Positions 23,494-35,200 of a stretch of DNA of 64,000 nucleotides are shown here, in pieces. A program made the position numbers and the translations under genes. Below the pieces are notes generated by a model that made no database searches, had not been told where the DNA came from, and worked only from the letters and a program-made list of their open reading frames with translations. The DNA is from Galaxea fascicularis. Taxonomy: Eukaryota; Cnidaria; Anthozoa; Scleractinia; Euphylliidae. Where the stretch lies: positions 22,824,725-22,888,724 of the forward strand of contig OX419344.1 in NCBI GenBank assembly GCA_948470475.1, given 5' to 3'. Every line of letters starts with the position of its first letter. The stretch's first letter is position 1.

Positions 23494-26022
23494 TTAAGCC
23501 CTAGACCTTTCTGAATTATCAACAAGTCTGGCCCACTCTTCATAGCCACCTGGATAGTGTCTCGCTCTGAAAGGAAAACAAATGGGATATAGTTCAGTTT
23601 GGAAGTTATTTATTGAGACCATAAACCTTTGAAATCGCTTATAACATCAAGTATCCGAGACAAATATAGAAGTGTAATGTAGATCAAAATGAAATTCAGG
23701 CTAAAATAATTTCAGCCTTGTTCGACTCTCAATTTTCTTTGTCTCCTAACCCTAATTATTCATAATCCATGAATAATTAGGGTCAGCAAATTGACTTCAA
23801 TCATTTTACATGTGCTAACTAAGCATCCAAGCCTGGTAACATTGAAATTATTTTTTTATAGACTTTTTATTTTTATTTTCCATCTATGATTTACAAATGA
23901 TTCTACAATCCATCCTGTTCCCCACCCTGCCCTTCCCTCCCAAAAATAAATAAAATAAAAACAATATTATAAAGGCAGCGGTAAGAAAAGGAACAAGAAC
24001 AAAGGAGAAGTCATTTTTTCATATCTTAGGTATTTTCGATCCTGTGCTTTAGAAATATTTTATCGACAAAGTCCTGAAGCATGAAGTAAGATTTATTTAT
24101 TGTGTAGTTGGTGTAAATAAAGTATCTCATAAATAGCATGGTATAATTGAGTTTCTTTATTATTCCCTTGTCTTGTGGGTCAGAGGTGATACCAAATAGC
24201 CTTTCTTCACGTGATGGATTAAACATGGTATTGTTAATAACATCCTGTATAAAGATGGTAACAAAATGGCAATCCCTAAAAGTATGGTCAATTGAATCTC
24301 TTTCTCTGCAATATGCGCAAATATCGTCCATTTTGATAGAGTTCTCTTTTAAAAAGAAAATAAAAACACTCAAAGAAAGTCAGCAAAAAGTAGACGTTTG
24401 TGAAAGTGTATGAAAAAAAACATTGAAACTCTAACAACTGCAGTCACTGTCTCTCACTTACAGAACTCGATTTGTAATAAGCTGCCTTCTTAAGCTTTAA
24501 ACTTGACTAAACATTGTATGCCTCAAGGACAGTACTAATGGTAAGTGACTAACTAATCTTACTTAGTGTAACCAATCTGGTGAACTGCCTCCATAGCAGC
24601 TCTGCTCCTGACTCCTGCCAAACAGTGGAATACAATGTTGGCATCATTCTTGTGTGGCTGTTTAACATTGTAATTCTCTTCAAATTCTTCAGGATCCATT
24701 GTGAAGGCCTCTGGAATTTTTCTTACTGAAAGCAATCACCAAAAAATAGCTAATTAATAAAAGTTGTAAAATGTCTCTGATCCAGTTTGCTCTGCGAGGA
24801 CACCAGCAAAGAGAGACTTTAACACAGTTTTGTGTCTCTTCTATCAAAACAGCAGTTCTTATTATCAACAGTGAATTGGAGATTTTCAGCAATAACCAGT
24901 GCTCTGAATGAAAACAATACAACTAAGCATTCTCACAATTTTGAATGTGATCTGTTTAAAATTAAAGGAAATCTGTGATCAGAAGCTGTCTGAAGGCTGA
25001 TTTCCCAGGATTGCCAGCTACCAATTGATAACTGCAAGGTTGATTTATACTAAATGACTTTTGTGGCTAACAGGGAATATCGAGATCATAAGGAAACGTT
25101 TAGTCCATTCAATCATGCTTTGTGCAGATGGGTATCTAACACGTACAAACCGTGAATGGAAGGCGATCAGATTGCCCAGAGGACCTTCTACCTATGGGTG
25201 TATACGGTTTCTGGGCCATTCCATTTAATATCCACACCCTTCCCTATGGATGACATTTTCTGAAGGGGGTGGGCAAAGTCACTTCTGAGGGGGGTGAGCC
25301 AGTTGGCATCCTTTGATCTTGTGATTTTTTCAGAGGGGAAGTACAAAATTTGGCTTATTTCTGAGGGGGGTATTGTGTCGGCACTTTGATCTTTTTTTCT
25401 TAGGGGGTAAATTCTTGGTGACCTCATCCACAGGGGGAGGGGGGGGGGTGAATATTAAATGGAATGGCCCTCACATGGGTACATTTTCAGCAAAATTGTT
25501 GTCACTTATAACGTCATTACTATAACAACTGTGCTGCTTTGTTCAAACTTAAAAAAAAACATTCCAAACTTGATTTAAAAAACGCGATCAACTCAGCCAG
25601 CTATTGTGCACCTAAGCAATAAAAATGTGTGATAAAGTTTCCAAGTTATGTCACATACATGGTATGTTCGTAGAACAAGCGATCTTGCCCATCTGCACCA
25701 ATTCATGAGGTTCTCGTACATCAAACAGTTGTATATTTTCAGCTTTCAGCATTGCTTTCAGCTCTGTGATACTTATATCAGTCCAGTGTTCCAAAGGAGT
25801 CGTTGATGTGTTCCTTTTCGAGCACTGCACGCTTACCGCAGGCTTTGTAATCCCAGCGAGCTGCAGAAAAGACCTGGTAGTGTATTCACTACATGCTCTT
25901 TTCACAGGTAGACAACTTCGGTTCGTGGCAGCTCCAACGAATCGCGCCAACACCATCATCGTGAAGATGGCGAAATTCCTTACCACTGCTGCTCTCTTAA
26001 GCCGAAACTCTTTTATCATCAC
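23494..26022 (-). CDS. Single-domain rhodanese, TSTD1-like (gene B)
   Basis: Second small sulfurtransferase-type protein, 199 residues from exons 25659-26022, 24563-24725 and 23494-23566. The middle exon is 163 nt, the same as in gene A, and both intron positions and phases (1, then 2) match, so the genes are tandem duplicates. The domain carries LFDVREPHELVQ, NIPLRKIPEA, DPEEFEENY, the active-site loop CLAGVRS with the likely catalytic Cys, and GGYEEW. The N-terminus is long and basic (MMIKEFRLKRAAVVRNFAIF...), consistent with a mitochondrial targeting peptide. An internal start at MMVLARF, about residue 22, is possible. Gene B is divergent from NDUFA1. A LINE fragment and a MITE lie in its introns. 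Confidence 0.87.
24026..24373 (-). pseudogene. C-terminal fragment of a non-LTR retrotransposon reverse transcriptase
   Basis: A 115-residue frame contains CAYCRERDSIDHTFRDC, the Cys/His pattern found after the reverse-transcriptase domain of many LINE proteins. It is followed by a hydrophobic/basic YFIYTNYTINKS-type tail and a short helix. No catalytic domain is present upstream, so this is a 5'-truncated, dead insertion in intron 2 of rhodanese gene B. The clade is not determined. Confidence 0.6.
25213..25470. mobile_element. MITE with GGGCCATTCCATTTAATAT termini and G-rich interior
   Basis: GGGCCATTCCATTTAATAT at the left is mirrored at the right end (ATATTAAATGGAATGGCCC). The interior has five GGGGG-type runs separated by roughly 40-60 bp, which could form quadruplexes on the plus strand. 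It lies in intron 1 of rhodanese gene B. Confidence 0.7.
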
Positions 26023-26239
26023 AAAGACGGAATAGTTGAAAACCCAGACGACTGGACAATTAGTACGGAGACGAAATACGTGAGTTTCATCATGACTGTG
26101 TTCGTTTTATATCTGCTTTCTTTCACCCGCGAAACACTGGGAATGAATGTTTTAATATGTATGCGCCGCGATACAAACCACTGATCACTGTAATCAAGTG
26201 TCCACCATTTTGAATATTTTTTAAGGACTATCTTCTAAA
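26023..26239. promoter_or_regulatory. Compact bidirectional promoter, rhodanese gene B / NDUFA1
   Basis: Only 217 bp separate the ATG of rhodanese gene B (minus) from the ATG of NDUFA1 (plus). Both 5' UTRs and both start sites must fit here, so shared control is likely. No TATA box stands out; the sequence is moderately CpG-containing. Confidence 0.55.
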
Positions 26240-27029
26240 ATGTGGTACGAAGCTCTTCCTGCGTTCATTATTATGGCAAGTTGTATAACTGCTACTGGTT
26301 ATGGGATGAAGTTTCTTGATAAGCTGTTTCTGGAAGGCAAGGTAACATGTTTAGTCGGCCGTTTACTAATTATTGATCAAACTCGGTTTGATGCAAGTAT
26401 GTGTTCTGACTGGCTGTGTCGTCAGGAATTGTAAGTTTATCTCATTCTTTCCTTCAGCCTAAAAGATACAATGTGGATGACTTTGACAGAAGAATGATGG
26501 AAAGAGACAAGCAAATTACTGGATCGGCAAACAGACAAAAGGTATTCAGAAGTAACAACGACATAAGCGTGATTTGCATAAGCTTGATTTTGACTAAATT
26601 AATATTATTTAACGCAACAAGCAACATGAAATAAGAAACAGATGAGCCATAGGCAGCCCCTTTTTTAGAATCCAGAACAAATATTTAGTGCATAATATGT
26701 GAACCGTTCTTGAGTATCCTAGAAAGGCTGTTGATTCAAAGTAGGCTTTTTGTTTGCAACCCTTTTAGTTGACATACCGAATAGCTGGATAATTCTTCAT
26801 TTCCCACCCCATCCCCACTCTAATGGAAGAGTATTGAAATTTGCGACAGGAAGAAGTCAAGAGAAGTTTCCAGAGCATTTGGGGTTGTACCCCAAAAGCA
26901 CTCTTTCAGGGAGGGGAGGGTTATAGGTATGATCTGGTACATAAAGAGTGCTTACACTAAAGGTATGTGTAATCAACTCTCGCACTATTAACTCACGACT
27001 GTGTTGTTTTGTTGTTACAGGCATTGTAA
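26240..27029 (+). CDS. NDUFA1: NADH dehydrogenase (complex I) 1 alpha subcomplex subunit 1, MWFE-type
   Basis: NDUFA1 is an accessory subunit of the complex I membrane arm in the mitochondrial inner membrane, needed for assembly. Exons 26240-26341, 26458-26541 and 27021-27029 give 64 residues against 70 in human. It starts MWYEALPAF, close to the family's MWFE start, and has one transmembrane helix (about residues 6-24). Exon 2 encodes the conserved DDFDRRMMERDKQITG block. The last exon adds only GCA TTG TAA, so the C-terminus is shorter than in vertebrates. Its acceptor (TTGTTGTTACAG) is strong, but the three-codon exon is inferred. An AATAAA at 27162 supports the gene end. It is divergent from rhodanese gene B and convergent with DNAH2. 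Confidence 0.88.
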
Positions 27030-27161
27030 AGGATTGCAAAGTGAAGTGTTGTGAAAGCTTAGAGATCAGTACTGGGAATATTGTCTGTTGGTTATGAAGT
27101 TCTGTAGTAATCAGTGTTTTAATACACATGCAAATCGATTGCAAGTGTTGGAGGATTTGTA

Positions 27162-27167
27162 AATAAA
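27162..27167 (+). promoter_or_regulatory. Polyadenylation signal of NDUFA1
   Basis: AATAAA lies 133 nt past the NDUFA1 stop, and GT-rich sequence (TTTTGATCTGTTGTC) follows about 12 nt later, the usual arrangement of a cleavage site. Confidence 0.65.
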
Positions 27168-27851
27168 ATGGAACTTATTTTGATCTGTTGTCTACTGAAC
27201 TGAATCTAAGTGACCATCCCCTCTCCCCTGGAGAGGGTGCTAATTGAATGAGAACACCCTTTGATGCAAAAGGGAGAATTAACTTCCACCATGACCTGAT
27301 CATCAGCCTGTCTTGAGGGGGAGGGAGCTAGGGAAGAAAAGGGAAAGTTCCTCCCTCTTTCTCCCCCTTCCCACTTCAACACCCCAGAAAAGCCTGATAC
27401 TCGGGCTACTTCCACCATGAAGATGACGCCTTAATTAAAGGGAGCAAGTGTCATAGCTGGACAACTAGAAAAATAATCTTTACTTACAGGTACAAACAAT
27501 AAATAACATGGTTCATGACTTGTTTTGCCACTTCTTTCTCTTTTTTTTGTTTTCCTTTTACTTCACGAATGAATGAAATGTCTAAAAAACATCTTGGTTG
27601 TTTAATCTACATAACGGGTGACACTAAAGAAATTGTGACAGCTCAATAGAGCCCAGCAAGAGCGGGTAATTACGCAAATATATTTGCATTTTTACACAAT
27701 TTAAATTTTCCGTTTTCTGTAAAGCGTTATTTTCTAAATAAAAAACACGGAAGAACCGAACGCGATATTGAAATTTTCCCCGTCAAATTAGATCTTTTCA
27801 TGCATTGCAATACATGCAGAGTATTCGGCTCGGTTGTGAGACCGCTCATCA
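27168..27851. other. Intergenic gap between convergent NDUFA1 and DNAH2
   Basis: The gap holds the DNAH2 3' UTR on the minus strand. A minus-strand ATTAAA (27600-27605) is a possible polyadenylation signal about 250 nt past the stop. No coding exon was seen. Confidence 0.5.
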
Positions 27852-30800
27852 TCAGTAGTCCAGACTCATCAGTAAGGCAGTGCCACGTTTGATCCAGTGG
27901 TCTGATGTCATGGCTCCAGCTTTAAGGTCTACGGCCACCACAAATGAGGCTCGGCCGGACGTGCCGGCTCGGTTAGGATAGTAGTAACAAGGGCACGCAT
28001 ATACACCTGTAACAACAGACAGAAAAGTAAGGTTTTGTCAAAGCAATAAGGAGGGGTAAGTTGACAAGTGAAGACAGTCAGTACAAACTGTGACAAGATA
28101 GTGACAGCGCAAGAGAGTTGGCGTTGATGGCGTACTATCATCTGAACACTTGTAGTTTCTTATGAGAAGTTATGAGGAAAATGGACGTTAAGCCTTTTTG
28201 TGAAAATCCAAAAGCCATGAACACTGAAAATATTTATGGAATGTTATTGTGTTTCAAGTAAAAATCCAATCACGCGCGAGAAAACTAAACCACAAACAGT
28301 AACGGTAATTAGTTTGTGGTTTCATCTCGCTTCTGGTTGGTTGCTGCACAATTTCAAATGTCAAAATTAAATCAAAGTGTTCACAGTTTTTGGATTCGCA
28401 CAATGAAGCAGTCTTCAATTCTTTTTCGTAATAGATAAATCCCGGCTTTATAAAGGACAGTCCGCATTAGAGAAAGACGTAAAATTCGCAAATAATACAG
28501 TACACACCTTTGCCACTTTTCTTCTTGTTTTCAACAGGCTTGAAATGAATTGTGGGCATGGCGCTAACTAATTGCATGGGCTCAGCTTCAATAAGGCACG
28601 CGTTTTTCTTGTCCCAGCCAGCCCCTTCCAAAAACAACCCCCGAATCCACACGCCATCCTGAAACATATCAAATCAGTCAGTTCTTGGCGCTCAAAATAG
28701 ACCACTTTCATAAATGGCGACCACTTTGTTATTCTTTTGTATATATGATAATTAGCCCAACTAGCCTCATTTTAGACCAAAAATTCTTTTGAATTTGGAC
28801 ATCCTAGCGAGGCTAGTAGGGCTCATTAGCATGACAATAAAAGAATATTTTGTTTGGCTGTCATTATGAAGAGTTCAATGACCTGCTCAAATGGAGATCA
28901 AAGAACCATGTATTGTTTACTCTACCTTTGGCTGTTGAGTGATGTTACTGTCATCGACAGTAGACACAACAAACTCCCATGAAAGTGAGTCAACGGACAC
29001 GTTATTTTGTCGTGCGCATGTCTGCAACACAGCGGTCAAAAAGCCTGTGGGGAATGTGAAGCCAGACATCCAGAATATGACGGGCTGGTGAGCAGTGGTG
29101 GCCCACTTGGCGAATTGCTCAACGCGAAAGACAAGGTCACGTGTCCAATTGCCAAGGGGTTTGTTGGACGGGTAAGCCTGCGAAAGAATTTTCAAAACGA
29201 TCGTTTAATACTTCAACAGGGTGTAGTGAGTGTTCAGCAAAAGCTATTTTGAAATCCCAACATAAAAGAGTAATAAAACGGTGGACAGCATAAAAGAAAA
29301 AAGGACAGGACCCTACGCTAACACAACGCTTTATGAGTATTGCAAAATTGTTAACTGGGGACTCTAACTCACCCTTCCCCAGAGAGGTGGTACTTTGGCA
29401 TCGTAAATACAATTGAAAGTCTCTTCCAAATCGGACGACATAACCACAAGACCCTTGATTCCTTTCTCCAGGTCGATTAGCGATGATTTGATGATTCGTA
29501 ACAACGCGTTAAAGCGCTCAATCTGAAAGGAGAGACAGCAATTACAAAAGCAGCACACAACCATATCTTGAACGACAACTTGAAGGATCAGTTGAGATGT
29601 CTTGGTAAAGAAATATTACGCTGTTATGGTGCAACTGGTTATCTGTGATGCGACAATATTCTTTGCTCACATCGAAACAAAAAAAACGAATGGTTTCAGT
29701 TCCATCTAAGAATAAGTCGTTTAGAGACAACATGCTGGCCACATGTACTGTACACATACATAGCTACTGTATTACCCAGTGGTACAAAGGAACTTCGAGC
29801 CCGGAATTGAATTTCAATGGTTCTGAACCTCCCACCCCTTCGCATACTTGCTAGATACTCTCCAAGGTCTATGGAAGGGGAGAACAAAGTTGGTGTCATG
29901 GTAACACAGATACTATAGATCGTTTTCACATGACGTCACGGTGGCCATATTAGTGTACCTAAACAAAGGAACGGCGGCCATATTGGTGTACCAGGCTGAC
30001 CCTTTGGGAATTGAACTCTATTTTTAAGCAAATGCTTTCTTTTGTTTTATCAAACTAATATGGCCGCTAGTCACGTGAGTGAAAACGATCTATAGTAAGG
30101 TTGTTACCTCTTGTAGCAAAACAACGTTCAATGGAGAGGGATCATCCGACATGATCTTCGCTGTCTGTTCGTAATCTATTTCTTCAGGGACTCTCTTCAA
30201 AACATCAGCGGCGAGTTCCAGAACCTGAGAAAAACACAAGGTTGGAATTTTAAGAGCGTACACAAACCACAAACAAACAAACAAATCAACAGATTAGGTC
30301 TGCTAACCTTTTCCTCTCTGCTTTCTCCATGACCGGCAGAGGGAATCTGGGGCTGGAGCGACAACAATGTACCAAACAGGTTTCTGTTGGAAAGAAAAGC
30401 AAAATCTGATAAATAAAGCAAACAAGTGAATCGTTAAAACATTTAGAAAGCCACAAACCAGTATGATGTTGTACTGTCAACTAGAATTTGAAAGAGATGG
30501 ACCTTGTTAACCGACCACAAAAACTAACAAATGGAAATTTAGCAGACTCACAAAGGGCGGAATATTTGACCAACAGATGGCCCTACAAGGGTTTCACTTA
30601 AATCTTCTCACCTTGTTTCGATAATCTGACTGGCAATATCTGCATTGGGGTGCTGACCGAAAGCTTCAGGATGATCTACATTGGGTAACATGGTGATGTA
30701 TTCCTGTCAACAAATTAACAAAGGCATCGCTTATAACTTGCATTCTATAGCTGGCCTTTTGTTAAATATTCCAGCGAGGTAATTAAGTATAAATCAGTAA

Positions 30801-31453
30801 GGACAGTTAAGAATGGCTGGGTAGGGAGGTAATCAGGACGACTTATCAAATGTTTATTTATTTATTTATTTTATTTATTTCAATAGTTAAAACATAGTAA
30901 CTAAATTACATAAAGAGACAATTAACTATACGTTAGTAAAAGATAAATTATTGCAGTGGGGAAGGACTAGAAGGGAACATACGAACCATTCGAGCTAGTC
31001 CACCCAAATGTTATGGCATTTGCTTTTCTGGGTCGAGGAAGTAAAATAAACACATTGACCTTCGGTTGCAAACAGACAAAACTATATGAGAATGAGTAGC
31101 TCAACAGATACTTTACCCTGTATGTCGAAAGAGGACCATCTTTTGGAATGTAATAAGTTGGCAGAGAGGACAACCTGTCAGAAAATATAAAAAATTAGAA
31201 GATCACGAAAGGATTGAATGCTTAAATCTGAAGTATTTTAGAACAGTATTAATTAATAACTGAATGGAAATAGAATAACTTACTTATAATATGGTGTTTG
31301 AAAAGCAACATCACAGAACAGTTCATTGATATACGAATGAAGCAAACGCCTGTCAAAGTCATCCGTCACGTGACCACCATAATTGACACCTGCCACCTAG
31401 TGTACATGAATGAAATTGCAAGTTAGTAAAGCAACATTATTGCCTGGAGTTTC

Positions 31454-31484
<31 letters not shown>

Positions 31485-32208
31485 TGATAATGATAATAAC
31501 AACAATAATGAGGATTTATATGGCGCTTTATACCAAGGCTGAAAGCGCTTTACAACACTTTACGGGGGACTTCGCCAGACTGCCTGTTTAGGCGCAAATT
31601 GCAGCCAGGCAGTTTACAATCTTATTAGAATGAATAGTAGGATCAACACAGGTGCCCCCAGAACAGAATAACTTATAGACTATCACACCGGGACTACGTC
31701 CCCTACTCTTTCCGATCAGTGTGAGGGTTCTTTAACGTCCCACACCAGTCCTGTGAGACGGGACCTCCAGTTTATCGTCCTCATCCGAGAAGACTAGAAA
31801 GTCTAACCATTTGCAGATGTCACTACAAAGGCAGCACTTTCTCCTTAGTTATTTAAAGATCAACACAGGTGCCCCCAGAACAGTGTTCGAGGTTCAAACC
31901 CACCTCCCGCACAGCAGTCCGGTGCCCTACCAACTGAGCTAACTGGTCGGCGGTTTAGGTTTGCTTATCGACAGTGTGGAATTGATGACAACCAGATGGC
32001 TATCTTTATATTGGAAAATATACAGAAAATGGTCGTTTTGCTGAAAATATTTGTTCGTTCGATTAACAGTAAACTGTTCGTCTGTTTTCTCCTGCGGATC
32101 ACAAAAACTTAGGCAAAAATGACTACCGCCTACGACAAAAACAATAATAATACTAATAATGGTGATGATGGAAGTGACGGTAATAGTAATATTGTTAGCG
32201 ATAGCAGT

Positions 32209-32263
<55 letters not shown>

Positions 32264-35200
32264 AGTTTTTAATACCAGATATTTCAAGGCATCCCACGGC
32301 GTCTCTTCATACTCGTCCAAGTAGATACTAAGCAAGTTCTCAGACACCTCAAAATCAGAGTCGTTAAACCCGTACTGAATGTTCCAGCCGAGCATAAGAA
32401 ACTTTCTTCTCTCTAACAACACACTGTGGAAGAAACACAGCGAGAAGAGCAGCTTCTTGTATTTATCCTGTTTGTGACAGCGACTGAATTGTTGTTCAGT
32501 AATCAGTTGATACAAACGCTTCATGTTCGCCTTGAGGCCCTGAGAAAAAGAGAAATCATTTGTAATGACGGATGTAATTCAAAATTGTAAAAGGAGGTCT
32601 GCCATCCACATAAGATAAATGGCGCACGTACACTGAAAAGCATGGAAACTTTCAAAGACTATTTCAGTAGTAGAGAATATTGAACTTTCAAGAAACGACT
32701 GAAGAAAAAGCATATCATTTCAATCACTTCAACATGGACAAAAAGCGGAATAAAGACATTCTGACGTGGATGACAATCCACAAAAAAATACATGCGATAG
32801 TGGCGAAGATGCAAATGGTACACTGTGAATAAACTTAAATACAGGTAAACATTTGAAAATGAAAAAGTCATAATTTAACTTGTCATTTCTACTCTGGTAT
32901 TTCCACCGCCGTTTTTAATCAGATTCCTTTTCACAGGTGAAAACCAGGCTAAATTAAAACTTGCAAAACAGACAGGCAAAACGATTGTTTAATTAGAATA
33001 ACCATCGTGGTGATGTTATTCACGTGTAAAGTCACACTAGAATTCACGTGTCAAGTTACACTACGAAGCCACGAAGGGGAGAGGGGTGGGTGGAACAAGA
33101 AGGGGTTATTTTAACCGACATCTTCATGCATACTCAGATACCTACCTTAGGAGGCTCTGTAGTCATCTTGATGCCGACCTGCAGGATGGAGATGGGGAAC
33201 TCCGGGTGTGGGCTACTGCTGAGCCACAGTCTGAAGTCAGGGTGAGGCTCCTCCACCTGCAGCTGCTCCACCAGCTTATCCAGCTGAGGCATCCAACTGA
33301 GGGACAGGTGACAGTTGGCCAGAAATACCCAGTTACCCTGCAACAAGGATCAGGATTAAGAGAACAGGTTATATTGCAAACAGATGCAAAAAGAAAAGAC
33401 ACACTTGGGGATTACTGGTCAACAGGTTTCACTTGAATGGCCGCACTTCGTCCTCAGCCTCAATTAAACGTTTGAATCACCTACTACAGCATTATAAACA
33501 GCGCTTGTACAGGAAAGTACCACTCAGCAGTTTTCATTTCAATGGTCACACGTTACGATTTCATCCACAGATTATAAAGTTAGCATCAACTTGTGCACAG
33601 CAAAGTACAGCTAAGTAGCTTCCGTTTGAATGGTCACATTTAGGATTTCATTCACAGACGCAAATGATAGAACCACCTTGTACAACAGCAACACAGAAGG
33701 AAAGTACTGCTCAGTAGATTTCAATTGAATGATCACACTTAAGGATTTCATCCACAGACTCAAAAGTTACAACCAACTTGTACAGTAAAATAAACAGCAC
33801 CACACGAAAGTACTGCTCAGTAGCTTTCATTTGAATGATCACACTTTAGGATTTCATCCACAGACTCAAAAGTTACAACCAACTTGTACAGTAAAATAAA
33901 CAGCACCACACGAAAGTACTGCTCAGTAGCTTTCATTTGAATGATCACACTTTAGGATTTCATCCACAGACTCAAAAGTTACAACCAACTTGTACAGTAA
34001 AATAAACAGCACCACACGAAAGTACTGCTCAGTAGCTTTCATTTGAATGATCACACTTTAGGATTTCATCCACAGACTCAAAAGTTACAACCAACTTGTA
34101 CAGTAAAATAAACAGCACCACACGAAAGTACTGCTCAGTAGCTTTCATTTGAATGATCACACTTTAGGATTTCATCCACAGAGTCAAAAGTTACAACCAA
34201 CTTGTACAGTAAAATAAACAGCACCACATGGAAGCACTGCTCAGTAGCTCTCGTTTAAATGGTCACACGTAATGATTTCATTCGCAGAACCAAAGTTAGA
34301 ACCATCTACTAAACCTCAGCACAGGAACTTAAGGCTCATTAATTTCTTAGTGAAGGGTCAGTCTAATATTTCGAAGTAAGAGTAACTTTGCACGGCAAAC
34401 TAAAGGTAAGTACTGTTCTTCAGCTTTCACAGTCATACAACTAATCATAAAATGTGAAGCATTGTACTTACGTCCTTCACTCCCTCCTTGATCATGCGTG
34501 TGGCTATAGGTGCCTGTCCTTGACCCAAAGAGAGGGCATGGAAACGATTTGACATCCCAGAGTTCTCAGCGAGCTGTAACAACGCACTGGTTGGATCCTG
34601 CGCGTAAAAGTTACACAGCTTACTGAATGCCATTCATCCCCCTTTTACTAACTATTTCTACTCTGATCATTTTTTGGGAAAAACGTGAAACCTGTTTTTC
34701 ACCACCTTGGAGATAAAACTGTCCACATTTCAGAGCAGATAGAGAGACAGGCTGGCACGCACATGGGTATATAGACAGATCCACTGACAGACAAACAGAT
34801 AAACAGAGAGACAGTACGTGTATTGTGAAAGGTAGAGACGTACCACTCCAGGAGAAAGCACAAAAATCAGGGGAGTGCGAGTAGATGAATCTTCTACCAC
34901 AGCGGCCATGTCGAGTACTGGGGGTTCAACGAACCTGGAATAAGAAAGAATACTTGCATCTGAACTAAAACCTATAAAAAACAAAGTAAAGGAAAACATA
35001 CAACCAAAAAGCTTTAAATCACAAGCATTTATCTCGTTTTGTGATCCCTAGTATTGTTTAGATGACTTACTTGGATCCCAGATTATTTACAATGAAGGAT
35101 GTTGCAGTAAAAGATACTCGATCAGGACGCAGGGATCGAACCACTAACATCCTCTGAAGCTCATTACACGCGTTCTCCCATTCACCTGGACAAAGAGAAA

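Noticed and set aside
31939..32262. Leucine-rich 107-residue frame
   Set aside because: It is a translated TAA microsatellite next to DNAH2 exon 60.
33430..34300. CRISPR-like repeat array
   Set aside because: The 106-bp units are contiguous without unique spacers, so this is a minisatellite in an animal intron.
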